Positions 54,935 through 63,841 of a DNA stretch of 64,000 bases are shown here, one piece after another; the stretch's first letter is position 1; each line of letters begins with the position of its first letter. The stretch comes from Saccharospirillum sp. (GTDB lineage: Bacteria; Pseudomonadota; Gammaproteobacteria; Pseudomonadales; Natronospirillaceae). A program made the position numbers and the translations under genes. The stretch covers positions 38,167 to 102,166 of the forward strand of contig JAIUML010000015.1 in NCBI GenBank assembly GCA_022565595.1, read 5' to 3'. The notes beneath the pieces are model-generated. The model was not told the DNA's origin. It saw only the letters and a program-made list of their open reading frames with translations, and did not search any database.

Positions 54935-55633
54935 TCAGGACCTCAGTTGTTGGGTCAGACGTTTGACATCGCCCGACTGTCGTCGGGAAAAATCCTCCAG
55001 AGCGGCCTTGTCGCCGGTCGCGTAAATGGCCACCGCAGCGAGCAGGTTTTTCAGTACTGCAGGGCTGCGATGATCGAAGGCAGCGTAGGCCCCACCAGAA
55101 AGGCTGGCGATTTGTTCAAAGGTCTGGCGTGCGGCGCCATCATTGCCTTCCTGGAACACAAAAACCGGAGTGCGCAGCAGGCCCAGTTGACCGGCCAACT
55201 GACAGAGGTCATCGGCTTTTTCTTCGCAGCAGTCGACGATCAGCACGATGGCGCGTACGGCCTGAACGCGAGTTTCCTTGAGCCCCTGCTTGAGGACCTT
55301 GGCGATCTGGGTATGGCCTCCCAGGCAGGAGACACGATTCATCTCACGCAGCAAACGTTCGGTGTTGCTGATCCAGGGAGAAGCGTGGAATTCCCGAAAC
55401 CCTCGGTAGTAGCACAACTGAATGCTGAGACCACCGAGATCCCGGGTGGCGAGAAAGAGTTCGCTTTGCAATTGGCAGGCGGTGTCCCAGGTGGGTTGGC
55501 GGCTGGCCGTCGCATCGAGTGCGAACATCAGACGACCAGTCTGGCGGGCAGCAACGGGCGTTTTCGCCGCCGTTTTGATAAAGGCTTCGATGTCGGTCGA
55601 GCTGGATTTGACGGTGAGGTCTTTATCGGTCAT
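54935..55633 (-). CDS. VWA-like domain protein
   Basis: 232 residues. Start at 55633 with GCAGGAGCC upstream; the longer frame is not supported. VWA-type fold: RLMFALDATASRQPTWDTAC (MIDAS-like DATAS), SIQLCYYRGF, then AIVLIVDCCEEKADD and TPVFVFQEGND. No signal peptide. Operon with the J-domain gene. Confidence 0.8.
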   Translation of the reverse strand: MTDKDLTVKSSSTDIEAFIKTAAKTPVAARQTGRLMFALDATASRQPTWDTACQLQSELFLATRDLGGLSIQLCYYRGFREFHASPWISNTERLLREMNRVSCLGGHTQIAKVLKQGLKETRVQAVRAIVLIVDCCEEKADDLCQLAGQLGLLRTPVFVFQEGNDGAARQTFEQIASLSGGAYAAFDHRSPAVLKNLLAAVAIYATGDKAALEDFSRRQSGDVKRLTQQLRS

Positions 55634-55718
55634 TCGGTCAAGGCTCCTGCGCTGGACCTGAAAGCATACAAAGCTCAGCGCAGGATGACCACGAATCACG
55701 CCAAAAAATGCGTGTCGT

Positions 55719-56162
55719 TTACCTCACGGTGACGCAGGTGCAAGGCGCCATTTGCATCACCTTGTGAGACACACTGCCGACCAGCAGGCTTTTCCAGTCG
55801 CCCAGGCCGCGGGTGCCCATGACGATCATGTCTGCCTTCAGATCCTCGGCTTTCTTGACGATCTGTCTGGCCGGGTTGCCAATGGAGATGGAGCCGTCCA
55901 CATCGTTCAAGCCCAGGTCTTTGACCATTTTGGTGGCAGCGTCGATGATGGTTTGTCCGATCTGCTCCAGCTCTTCGCGTGTCGCGTAGATGGTCACAGA
56001 GGCACCGCCCATCACCAATACTTCATCTCCTGCCGGTGGTTCCGGTATGTGTACCAGGTGAATGTGACCGTCGTGTACCTTGGCCCAGTCCACGGCGAAT
56101 TCAACGGCTTTTTTGGCATGCTCGGAGCCGTCCACCGGCACAACTATGGTTTTTTTACTCAT
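55719..56162 (-). CDS. universal stress protein UspA family
   Basis: 147 residues. ATP-type motif: IVMGTRGLGDWKSLLVGSVS followed by HKVMQMAPCTCVTVR. Start VVPVDGSEHAKKAVEFAVDW. AGGGTAG ribosome site. Likely stress or stationary-phase role. Confidence 0.93.
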   Translation of the reverse strand: MSKKTIVVPVDGSEHAKKAVEFAVDWAKVHDGHIHLVHIPEPPAGDEVLVMGGASVTIYATREELEQIGQTIIDAATKMVKDLGLNDVDGSISIGNPARQIVKKAEDLKADMIVMGTRGLGDWKSLLVGSVSHKVMQMAPCTCVTVR

Positions 56163-56248
56163 GATACTACCCTCCCAACAGACTCTGTGATTGCTGTTTC
56201 TTACACCGTCAGCATGTCACTTTCAGGTTAGTCGGGAGTTGATGCAGG

Positions 56249-57163
56249 TCAAGAAAGCGCCCGGCCTTTATTTCGGACTTTGGGTGTGATCCTGGGTGTC
56301 GCAGTCGACCGGCTTGGCAAGGCTGTAAGTCGTTGATTTTGATATAAATAGATGTTCAAACCAGGCTGCTTCAACGCCTTCTGCAAGATGAAATAGGCAT
56401 CGAGATCGAACGACTCCGGAACGCTCTGTTGCTCTATCGGGGTCAGTCCATTCGGCAAAAAGGCGGTACCGAGGTAAGCCCATTGATTAATCAGATGCCA
56501 GTCCGACCGAGTCGGATCCATCTGATTGCGTTCCTCGATGACCAGGCTGGAAGGCCATGGCCAGGCGGCCAGTTGTCTGCTGGCGAGTGCTTGGTGCAGC
56601 CTCTGATTGTGCTGTTGCAGAGGCTCTTCACCGCAACAAGCCCCGAAGCAGCGTCCTATCTGATGACCAAAGCAACGGCCCTGGCCGCGTTCAAGGCCGA
56701 GCAGTCGTTCACACAAGTGGTACTCGGCAATCAGAGCTTTAAGTTGCTTCAGTGCCATGGCTTTGCCCGGGAACAGACCAAAGAGTTCAGGTTGAGCCTG
56801 GTCTGCACTCAATGCACAGAGTGCGATTTCAGTTTGCTCGCTGCCTGCAACTTGCCTGGGTTGAAGGGTCCACAGCTTACGAGTCTTGCGCAAGCGGCGA
56901 TTGTAGAGTGGATGCAGAGTCTTGATCTGGCGGTTTTCCAGCAGCAGTGCGCCGATCTCTCCGGCCGTCAGGGTCCAGTCGATGTGGGTGGTATGGCGGG
57001 TAAGTCGAGCTTCCTTGGGGTCCTGCCGGGCGGCTTGAAAATGGCTGCGCACACGTTGAGCGATATTGATACTTTTGCCGACGTACAGCAGAGCGTTTCG
57101 TTCGTTATAGAAGCGATAGACCCCCGGGCATGAGGGCAATTGCAATTCGCTAAGGTCAAGCAA
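56249..57163 (-). CDS. cho: excinuclease Cho (UvrC-like, GIY-YIG)
   Basis: 304 residues; a TTG start is used, with AGGAAACGCC upstream. GIY-YIG nuclease domain at the N-terminus (CPGVYRFYNERNALLYVGKS), then the UvrC-like middle region (LLENRQIKTLHPLYNRRLRK) and a Cys cluster (GRCFGHQIGRCFGACCGE). Length and motifs match E. coli Cho, which cuts 3' of damage. No LexA box is obvious upstream. Confidence 0.85.
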   Translation of the reverse strand: MLDLSELQLPSCPGVYRFYNERNALLYVGKSINIAQRVRSHFQAARQDPKEARLTRHTTHIDWTLTAGEIGALLLENRQIKTLHPLYNRRLRKTRKLWTLQPRQVAGSEQTEIALCALSADQAQPELFGLFPGKAMALKQLKALIAEYHLCERLLGLERGQGRCFGHQIGRCFGACCGEEPLQQHNQRLHQALASRQLAAWPWPSSLVIEERNQMDPTRSDWHLINQWAYLGTAFLPNGLTPIEQQSVPESFDLDAYFILQKALKQPGLNIYLYQNQRLTALPSRSTATPRITPKVRNKGRALS

Positions 57164-57221
57164 AAGGCGTTTCCTGTTTTCGTGGCGTTAGAGGGCAATA
57201 CGGATAGCAAATGGAAATCGT

Positions 57222-58115
57222 TCATCGTCTATTGTCTATCGATGAATCGCTCTCCTTCAGCAGTTTCAGAAAAGCTCGAGTAGTGGGCAGCTCCAGTCGC
57301 TCGACCGGGCAAATCCACGAGAATTGACGGCGCAGGTTCAGTGGTGAACTCAATTCACACAAAGCCCCGGTGCGGACTTCTTCGACGACTGCCAATCGAG
57401 ACAACACGCCAATACCGAGTCGTGCCTGGGCAGCTCGCTTGATCGCCTCCTGCCGGCTCATTTCCAGGCGGATTCTGGGTTGGATGCCTTGTGCCTGCAT
57501 GGCTATGTCAAAAACCGCCCGGGTACCTGAACCACTCTCGCGCACCAACCAGAACTGTTCGGCCAACCAGGCAAGGGAAGCCTGGTTGCCATCGGGCGCC
57601 AGCTCAGGATGGCAAAACAACGCAAGTTCGTCGCTGCGCCAGGGCTCGATCAGCAACTCCTGGTGTAGGGCCGGCCCTTCTATTAAACCAAAATGGGCTT
57701 GTCCTTTGCTCAGGGCTTCGAGCACGGCATCGGTATTGAGTATGCTGACACTGGGGTCTACTTCGGGGTGTCTGTCGAGTAACTGTGCCAGCAGATCCGG
57801 CAGCAGGTAACAGGCGATGGTCACACTGGCGGCCAGCCGCAATGGGCCTGCGACCCGGTTCTGGTCTGGTTGTTGTAGGCTCTCGGCGAGCAACAACATC
57901 TGCCGTAACCGGGGCAGGATCTGGGTGGCGGCCTCCGTCAGGTGCACTTCTCGTCCCTGACGCTGCAGCAGGCTGTAGCCGAGTTGGCGTTCCAGTTCGC
58001 GGATCGACTGGCTGGCGGCCGATTGACTGATGGCCTGCTCGTCGGCGGCCAGCGTCAGGCGGCCAAGGCGAGCGATGGCTTCGAAGAGGCGAAGTTGTCT
58101 TAGGCTGATATTCAT
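57222..58115 (-). CDS. LysR-family transcriptional regulator
   Basis: 297 residues. N-terminal LysR HTH (SLRQLRLFEAIARLGRLTLA, ISQSAASQSIRELERQLGYS), C-terminal periplasmic-binding-type effector domain. Divergent from yeiH with a 96-bp AT-rich gap, so it probably controls that gene. Confidence 0.9.
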   Translation of the reverse strand: MNISLRQLRLFEAIARLGRLTLAADEQAISQSAASQSIRELERQLGYSLLQRQGREVHLTEAATQILPRLRQMLLLAESLQQPDQNRVAGPLRLAASVTIACYLLPDLLAQLLDRHPEVDPSVSILNTDAVLEALSKGQAHFGLIEGPALHQELLIEPWRSDELALFCHPELAPDGNQASLAWLAEQFWLVRESGSGTRAVFDIAMQAQGIQPRIRLEMSRQEAIKRAAQARLGIGVLSRLAVVEEVRTGALCELSSPLNLRRQFSWICPVERLELPTTRAFLKLLKESDSSIDNRR

Positions 58116-58211
58116 CGGAATATCTTAATATAAATATTAAAACTATCCATTATTTTAATGTATTGACTTTCCGTAGAGTAACAGCCTGTTCACACCTTTG
58201 AGAAAAAAACC

Positions 58212-59192
58212 GTGCTGATTGTGATTCCTCTGCTGGCAGCTATAGCGATCGCCTTGTCGCAGCTACCGAGCATGGCAGCCCTGGGGCTGAGTGCTTTGCC
58301 TCTGGCGATTCTGCTGGGCATTGTTTTTGGTAACCTGTTCAGGCCCCAACTGACGCTGAGGGATGCGCGAGTCATGGCGTTCTGCCAACAACGCTTGCTG
58401 CGTCTTGGCATCGTGCTGTTCGGCTTTAACCTGAGCCTGCAGCAGATCGTCGCAGTGGGTTGGCAGGCCATCATCATTGATATCATCATCATAGTGACGG
58501 TGCTCAGCCTGGGCGTCTGGCTTGGCGTGCGCTGGTTCGGTTTATCGAAAGAAGCCGCCGTCCTGACGTCGGTCGGCAGTGCCATCTGCGGTGCTGCGGC
58601 CATTATGGCAACGGAATCGGTGGTGCGCGGGCGCGAACGCGATGTCACCGTGGCGGTTGCTTCCGTTGTGCTCTTTGGCACCCTGGCCCTGTTCAGTTAC
58701 CCCCTGCTTTACCATTGGCTCGACATCGATCCGGCGGTGTTCGGCATCTATATTGGCAGCACTGTTCACGAAGTGGCTCAGGCCGTCGCCGCAGGCCAGA
58801 CCATTGGGCCAGAGGCGATGCAAACCGCGGTCGTGACCAAACTGATTCGTGTCATGCTGCTGGCTCCCGTGGTGATTTTTCTTGGTGCAGTGGTGTTTCG
58901 TCAGAGCGATACAGGGGCTCGCAGAGTGGTGCCTGTGCCCTGGTTTGTGTTCGGCTTCATACTGGCCGCGGCGCTGAACTCCTGGTGGTTGTTGCCGGAG
59001 ATGGTGTTGAGCACGTTGAAGGTAGTGTCACAGGCGGCTCTGGCTCTGGCGATGGCTTCGCTGGGGATAAAGACCCAATGGGCGACGGTGCGTCAGGCGG
59101 GCATTCAGCCCATGTTGTTGGCTCTGTTGTTGTTTGTGGTATTGATGGTCGGTGGCTTGGGTTTGAACTGGGTGTTTCTGGGCATGCCCTGA
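58212..59192 (+). CDS. YeiH-family putative sulfate/sulfonate exporter
   Basis: 326 residues, about 9-10 TM segments, GTG start. Family motif LPLAILLGIVFGNLF and GSAICGAAAIMATESVVRGR. YeiH-type proteins are proposed sulfate or sulfonate exporters next to LysR regulators, as here. The stop codon lies in a 50-bp tandem repeat. Confidence 0.85.
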   Translation: MLIVIPLLAAIAIALSQLPSMAALGLSALPLAILLGIVFGNLFRPQLTLRDARVMAFCQQRLLRLGIVLFGFNLSLQQIVAVGWQAIIIDIIIIVTVLSLGVWLGVRWFGLSKEAAVLTSVGSAICGAAAIMATESVVRGRERDVTVAVASVVLFGTLALFSYPLLYHWLDIDPAVFGIYIGSTVHEVAQAVAAGQTIGPEAMQTAVVTKLIRVMLLAPVVIFLGAVVFRQSDTGARRVVPVPWFVFGFILAAALNSWWLLPEMVLSTLKVVSQAALALAMASLGIKTQWATVRQAGIQPMLLALLLFVVLMVGGLGLNWVFLGMP

Positions 59193-59286
59193 GAATTGCT
59201 CCTGCATTCTCAGGATACCGTTCATCCCTGAACATTCCCTGAAAATTGCTCCTGCATTCTCAGGATACCGTTCATCCCTGAACATA
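59187..59286. repeat. two tandem copies of a 50-bp unit
   Basis: Units 59187-59236 and 59237-59286 differ at only a couple of positions. Each contains CCTGARAAT, 8 nt, ATTCTCAGG, an inverted repeat able to form a hairpin. The first unit includes the yeiH stop codon. Confidence 0.88.
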
Positions 59287-59290
59287 AATA

Positions 59291-59310
59291 ACCGGGTAAG
59301 GATGCCCGGT
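59291..59310. terminator. short hairpin between yeiH and the TRAP operon
   Basis: ACCGGG / CCCGGT stem, 8-nt loop, between convergent genes. No clear T-run. Confidence 0.4.
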
Positions 59311-59332
59311 TTGGTATCGAAAAATCTCAGTC

Positions 59333-60400
59333 TTATTGAGTCGCAGAAGCCCGATCAGCACCTACGCGTGCCTGGGCACGTTCCTGAGCGGCTTCAAACT
59401 CGGCGAGGAAGGTTTCGCCACGCTCGCCAAAGTTCTCCAGGTACCATTCACGAATCGGCGCGGCGTAAGAGCGGAACTCTTCCATCTCGGCTTCGTTTGG
59501 CTGGTAAATTTGACCGCCGGATTCGATCCATTTGGCGTATGCATCCAGTTCCTTGCGAGGCTGAATACCGAACTGCACCATCGACATCATGGCGGCACCG
59601 TCAGCAACGATCTGGCGCTGCTCAGGTGTCAGTGACTGGAACTTCTCGTTACCCATGAACCACATGGAGGCCATATAGCCGTGACCATCCAGTGTCAGGT
59701 AGTTGATGGTTTCCTGGAAGTTCATGTTGGCGATGTCGGAAATGGAGTTCTTGGTACCATCCACAACACCGGTTTGCAGGGCGGTATACACCTCGAGCCA
59801 GGGCAGAGGGGTGGGCGAGCCGCCCATGGCGCGGACCAGAGTTTGTTGAATCTGCGACTCAATGGTGCGGAAGCGCAGGCCGGCGACATCACTTGGGCTG
59901 CGAATTTCGCGAGTACCGTTGGCAAAATTGCGCCAGCCACCGGTTTGCGTCATCGACATCAGGCGCACACCGTTGTTGGAGGCAGCCAGAATTTCATCCC
60001 GCAAGAAAGCGTTGAATTGCGGATCTGTGAGAATTTCCTTGGCGATGCGGTCGTCACCAAAGGAGTAGGGAATGTCCATACCCTGTATCGGTGGGTAGAT
60101 GCCTGCGGCACCCCCTGCGGTGGCAGTGTAGAGATCCACAATGCCAGCCTGCATGGCCTCAAAGCACTCCGGGGCAGAGCCGCAAAGTTGAGCACCGACA
60201 AAGATGTTTACATTGATGTCATCGGTACGACTCTCAACGTAATTCTTGAACACCAGAGCCGCATCGTATTCCTGGTCTTCTTCATTGGCCAGAAACACCA
60301 GGTTCAGGTCTACAGCATTGGCCAGGCTGGCGAAACCCAGGCTGGCACTCATGACACCGGCTACGAGCGTTTTTTTAAGGGATGACCGATTTTTTGTCAT
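59333..60400 (-). CDS. dctP: TRAP transporter substrate-binding protein (DctP), second system
   Basis: 355 residues. Signal peptide ending SLANA; DctP family strands (VESRTDDINVNIFVGAQLCG, GLRFRTIESQIQQTLVRAMG, PTPLPWLEVYTALQTGVVDG). Two Cys (LCGSAPEC) may bond. GAGGAGC ribosome site. Ligand unknown; last gene of the Q-M-P operon. Confidence 0.9.
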   Translation of the reverse strand: MTKNRSSLKKTLVAGVMSASLGFASLANAVDLNLVFLANEEDQEYDAALVFKNYVESRTDDINVNIFVGAQLCGSAPECFEAMQAGIVDLYTATAGGAAGIYPPIQGMDIPYSFGDDRIAKEILTDPQFNAFLRDEILAASNNGVRLMSMTQTGGWRNFANGTREIRSPSDVAGLRFRTIESQIQQTLVRAMGGSPTPLPWLEVYTALQTGVVDGTKNSISDIANMNFQETINYLTLDGHGYMASMWFMGNEKFQSLTPEQRQIVADGAAMMSMVQFGIQPRKELDAYAKWIESGGQIYQPNEAEMEEFRSYAAPIREWYLENFGERGETFLAEFEAAQERAQARVGADRASATQ

Positions 60401-60429
60401 TATATAGCTCCTCAGTTAATACAGTTCGT

Positions 60430-61719
60430 TCAAGAGACATAGCCCAGAGCCCGGGGCAAGGCGAGCACCAGGTCAGGGATATACACAAGAGCGAACAGGA
60501 TGGCGACTTCCACCAGAAAAAGTGGCAGCATTTCCCGCGCGATGCTTTCTATGCGTTCTCGCGAGATACTGCTGACCACGAACAACACCAACCCCAGGGG
60601 TGGCGTAATCAGGCCCATGATGAGAGTAATACTCATCACCACGGCAAAATGTATGGGGTCTACCCCGACACCGACCATGACCGGTGCCAGAATGGGCCCA
60701 AGAATCAGGATGGCGGGACCAGCATCCATGATGGTGCCGACCACCAGCAAGAAGACAACCACAAGGAAGAACAGCATGTGGGGGTTGTCGGTAATATTCA
60801 GCACCAAACCACTGACCAGTTGCGCCGTGCCTTTCAGGCTGATCAAGGAAGCAAAGGCGACCGCAGACCCCACCAACAAGAGAATCACAGCCGAACTTAA
60901 TGCGGCCTTGCCAAAGATGGGTGCCAGATCCTTGAGCTTGATCTCGCGCGTTATGAAGAGCCCGAGAATCAGCGCGTAAAAGGCAGCGATGGCTGCGCCT
61001 TCTGTTGGTGTAAAAATGCCGCCAATAATGCCGCCGATCAGAATGACAGGCGTTAACAGGGGCAAAAAGGCACTGACAAAGGCATCCCATTTCTCTTTTG
61101 CACTGGCCTTGGGCAGGGTAGGCGGAAATTCACGGAAACGGGTCAGAATGGCGATGGTGATCATCAGGCCGATGCCAATCAGAATGCCGGGTACAACCCC
61201 GCCAGCAAACATGCCAGCAACCGATACGTTCATGATAAAGGCGTAAAGGATAAAGAGCCCGCTGGGGGGAATGATACTGGCAATGACTGCCGAGGCTGCG
61301 GTGATGGAGGCCGAGAAACGGTTGGTGTAACCGGATTTTTTCATTGCCGGAATCATGACCGAACCCAGCGCCGAGGCATCGGCCACAGCCGACCCGGAAC
61401 CCCCCGCCAGCATCAAGGAGGACGCTACCGATACCTGGCCCAGGCCAGCCTTGCGATGGCCGATCAGCGTCTCGGCGAAACGAACGATGCGCGTGGTGAC
61501 ACCACCATGGGTCATCAATTCACCGGCCAAAATAAAAAATGGCAGTGCCATCAACGGAAAGCTATCGATGCCGGCAAAGAGGCGTTGAAACAGAAGGTTC
61601 AGGAAAATCTCCCGGCCTTCCAGCAACATGCTGATTCCCGGAGCAATCAGCATGACAAAGACGATGGGCATGCCGATGAACAGAAGCCCAACAAAAATCC
61701 ACAGATAGGCAAAGGCCAT
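60430..61719 (-). CDS. dctM: TRAP transporter large membrane subunit (DctM), second system
   Basis: 429 residues, about 12 TM, with AGGSGSAVADASALGSVMIP and ASIIPPSGLFILYAF. GGAG ribosome site; 3 bp after dctQ. Confidence 0.9.
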   Translation of the reverse strand: MAFAYLWIFVGLLFIGMPIVFVMLIAPGISMLLEGREIFLNLLFQRLFAGIDSFPLMALPFFILAGELMTHGGVTTRIVRFAETLIGHRKAGLGQVSVASSLMLAGGSGSAVADASALGSVMIPAMKKSGYTNRFSASITAASAVIASIIPPSGLFILYAFIMNVSVAGMFAGGVVPGILIGIGLMITIAILTRFREFPPTLPKASAKEKWDAFVSAFLPLLTPVILIGGIIGGIFTPTEGAAIAAFYALILGLFITREIKLKDLAPIFGKAALSSAVILLLVGSAVAFASLISLKGTAQLVSGLVLNITDNPHMLFFLVVVFLLVVGTIMDAGPAILILGPILAPVMVGVGVDPIHFAVVMSITLIMGLITPPLGLVLFVVSSISRERIESIAREMLPLFLVEVAILFALVYIPDLVLALPRALGYVS

Positions 61720-61722
61720 GTC

Positions 61723-62271
61723 TCAGTGCTCCACTTTCGGTTCACCGGCAAGGCCGGTTTCTACTGGATAAAACTCGGGTTTAAACAAACTACCCACCAG
61801 ACGCAGAATGCGCTCGAACGAACACAAAGCCGTCAAGCCAAAGGCCACTGGTAGTATCCAGTACACCTTCGCCATTTGAATGCCCAAAGAGAGGCTGACC
61901 GAACTGCCCGCTCGCTCGATGCGATCGAACCCGAGTTTCATGCACCACAGCAGCATGATGAAGATCAGGATCTCGATGGCCAGTTGCAGCAGGCGCCATG
62001 CGATGGAGCCCTTGAACCAGGCCGTCATGATTTCCAGACTGACATTCATGCCTTTCTTGTGTGCAGCCGGAAAGTACAGAAAGGTCATCCACACCATCAT
62101 GTAACGCGCCAGTTCTTCGGTCCAGCCGAAGCTGTCACGCAGCACATAGCGGAAAAAAACGTGGGTCACCATGATCACCAGCATACCGGCCAATAGAGCG
62201 GTAGCGGCATAGCCTGTCAGGCGTGTAGTCCAGCCGTTGATCTGGTCAAGCCAATGAATGATGAATGTCAA
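61723..62271 (-). CDS. dctQ: TRAP transporter small membrane subunit (DctQ), second system
   Basis: 182 residues, four TM. TTG start at 62271 with GGAGGTAATT upstream, a strong site that supports it. GWTEELARYMMVWMTFLYFP is the DctQ signature helix. First gene of the operon, divergent from the TauD-like gene. Confidence 0.88.
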   Translation of the reverse strand: MTFIIHWLDQINGWTTRLTGYAATALLAGMLVIMVTHVFFRYVLRDSFGWTEELARYMMVWMTFLYFPAAHKKGMNVSLEIMTAWFKGSIAWRLLQLAIEILIFIMLLWCMKLGFDRIERAGSSVSLSLGIQMAKVYWILPVAFGLTALCSFERILRLVGSLFKPEFYPVETGLAGEPKVEH

Positions 62272-62592
62272 AATTACCTCCGGATGTCATGTAAGCACCT
62301 GTGCACCTGTTGATGGTGCGCAACAAGCAGTGTAACGCTCACTGCTTCTGGCGTCTCAAATCAACAGGCAGCACGACTTTGCCTGGGTTTTTATCATGGA
62401 CTTCCGGATGCTGCGCGCACCGAGTGGGCACAGTTGGGTGATTCGATGTCATTGTTGGACCCTGCTGTCTGCACTTTCAACACAGCCTGTGGCTGTCATT
62501 CTTGTAATGTGGGCCAAGCCGATGGGCTCTGACCGGGCCGAACCGATGCGTTTATTCGTCGACCGATGACTACACTAGCAGTGTCTTTTTAC

Positions 62593-62618
62593 AATGTAAA
62601 TCAATAGTGTATGAATTT
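62593..62618 (+). promoter_or_regulatory. 26-bp site, left copy
   Basis: AATGTAAATCAATAGTG followed by T and ATGAATTT. Its reverse complement matches 62752-62777 at 25 of 26 positions. Candidate operator for the divergent pair. Confidence 0.55.
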
Positions 62619-62751
62619 AATGGTTCAAACGCTGTTTGATATTGGCTCGATCTTTTTGGATAGCTTTAAGTATTTGATTTTAAAAATAAAAATACTCTAA
62701 TTCTACGATCTTCCTGTCGAAAGAAAATTTCTTCAGGTACTCATTTCTGAT

Positions 62752-62777
62752 AAATTCATTCACTATTGATTTACATT
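62752..62777 (-). promoter_or_regulatory. 26-bp site, right copy
   Basis: AAATTCATTCACTATTG followed by ATTTACATT; inverted partner of 62593-62618. It lies about 85-110 bp before the TauD-like start. Confidence 0.55.
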
Positions 62778-62822
62778 TTTCCAGGCCGGTGCTAAGGTGA
62801 AATGATTCATTATTCATTCAGT

Positions 62823-62841
62823 CTTGCTATGGTATAGCAAG
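62823..62841. promoter_or_regulatory. palindrome just upstream of the TauD-like gene
   Basis: CTTGCTAT, GGT, ATAGCAAG: perfect 8-bp arms. It ends 19 bp before the start codon, so it could be an operator or a leader hairpin near the ribosome site. Confidence 0.5.
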
Positions 62842-62860
62842 TCGACTACTCGGAGGCGCT

Positions 62861-63841
62861 ATGACAATAAAAATTGATTCCATCACCGAACAGAAGAAGG
62901 TAGAGGGGTTGGATTTTCCCCTGGTGGTCAGGCCCCATGAGGCAGCGGTGGCGGAAGACTTCAGCGCCTTCAACGATTGGGTGGCTGAACACAAAGCTGA
63001 GTTGAAAGCCTTGTTGATCAAACACGGAGCCATACTGTTTCGTGGCTTTCCGGTCTCCAGTGCCGATGCCTTTGAAGCGCATCTGAATCATACCGCTTTC
63101 GAAAACATGCCCTACGTAGGCGGAGCTGCGCCGCGTAACCAGGTAACGGCGTCGCGTATCGTCACGGCCAATGAATCACCTGCCAGTGAGAAAATACCCT
63201 TCCACCATGAAATGGCGCAAACACCAAAGCCGCCAGGTTATATCTTCTTTTACTGTGACAAGGCAGCAGAAGAGGGTGGGGCGACGTCGATTCTGCACTC
63301 CGGTGAAATTTACCGCCGCTTTTATCAGATCGACCCGGAGTCTGCCGACAAGATCGAGCGGGACGGCGTCCGCTATGTGCGTATCATGCCGGAAGTGACG
63401 GATCGGTCATCTGCCATTGGCCGATCCTGGAAAGACACCTTTCAGGTCGATAACCGTGATGACGCCGAACGGGTCATGCGCGAAGCCGGCATGGAGTGGG
63501 AATGGCTCGACAACGGTAATCTGAAGACCATCACTCAGGTTTTGCCGGCCATTCAATGGGATGAAGAAACGCAACAGAAAGTGTTTTTTAATGCGGTGAT
63601 TGCTGTCTATACCGGCTGGAACGACAGCCGCAACGACGGACAACAAGCCGTGATGACGGGCAAGGGTGAGTTCATGGACCCGGCTGTGATGGCAGCAACG
63701 GTAAAAGCGATGGACGAACTCTGTGTCAACTTCAAGTGGCAGGAAGGGGATGTGTTGTGGATCAGCAATTACACCGTCCTGCACGCTCGCCAGCCGTTTG
63801 AAGGGGAGAGGAGTATTCTGGCGTCTATTGCTTTCAAGTGA
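62861..63841 (+). CDS. TauD/TfdA-family Fe(II)/2-oxoglutarate dioxygenase
   Basis: 326 residues. Iron ligands: His and Glu in FHHEMAQTP (HxE type) and the distal His in VLHARQPF; the 2-oxoglutarate-binding Arg is probably in the same motif. Also GAILFRGFPVSSADAFEAHL. Closest in style to SyrP/clavaminate-type members rather than TauD itself. Divergent TRAP genes suggest it acts on an imported organic acid. CGGAGGCGCT ribosome site. Confidence 0.87.
   Translation: MTIKIDSITEQKKVEGLDFPLVVRPHEAAVAEDFSAFNDWVAEHKAELKALLIKHGAILFRGFPVSSADAFEAHLNHTAFENMPYVGGAAPRNQVTASRIVTANESPASEKIPFHHEMAQTPKPPGYIFFYCDKAAEEGGATSILHSGEIYRRFYQIDPESADKIERDGVRYVRIMPEVTDRSSAIGRSWKDTFQVDNRDDAERVMREAGMEWEWLDNGNLKTITQVLPAIQWDEETQQKVFFNAVIAVYTGWNDSRNDGQQAVMTGKGEFMDPAVMAATVKAMDELCVNFKWQEGDVLWISNYTVLHARQPFEGERSILASIAFK

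Larger units (their letters stand above)
62272..62860. other. divergent regulatory region between TRAP operon and TauD-like gene
   Basis: 589 bp, AT-rich in its second half, no gene. It holds a 26-bp inverted repeat pair (62593-62618 and 62752-62777) and a hairpin at 62823-62841. Confidence 0.6.
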
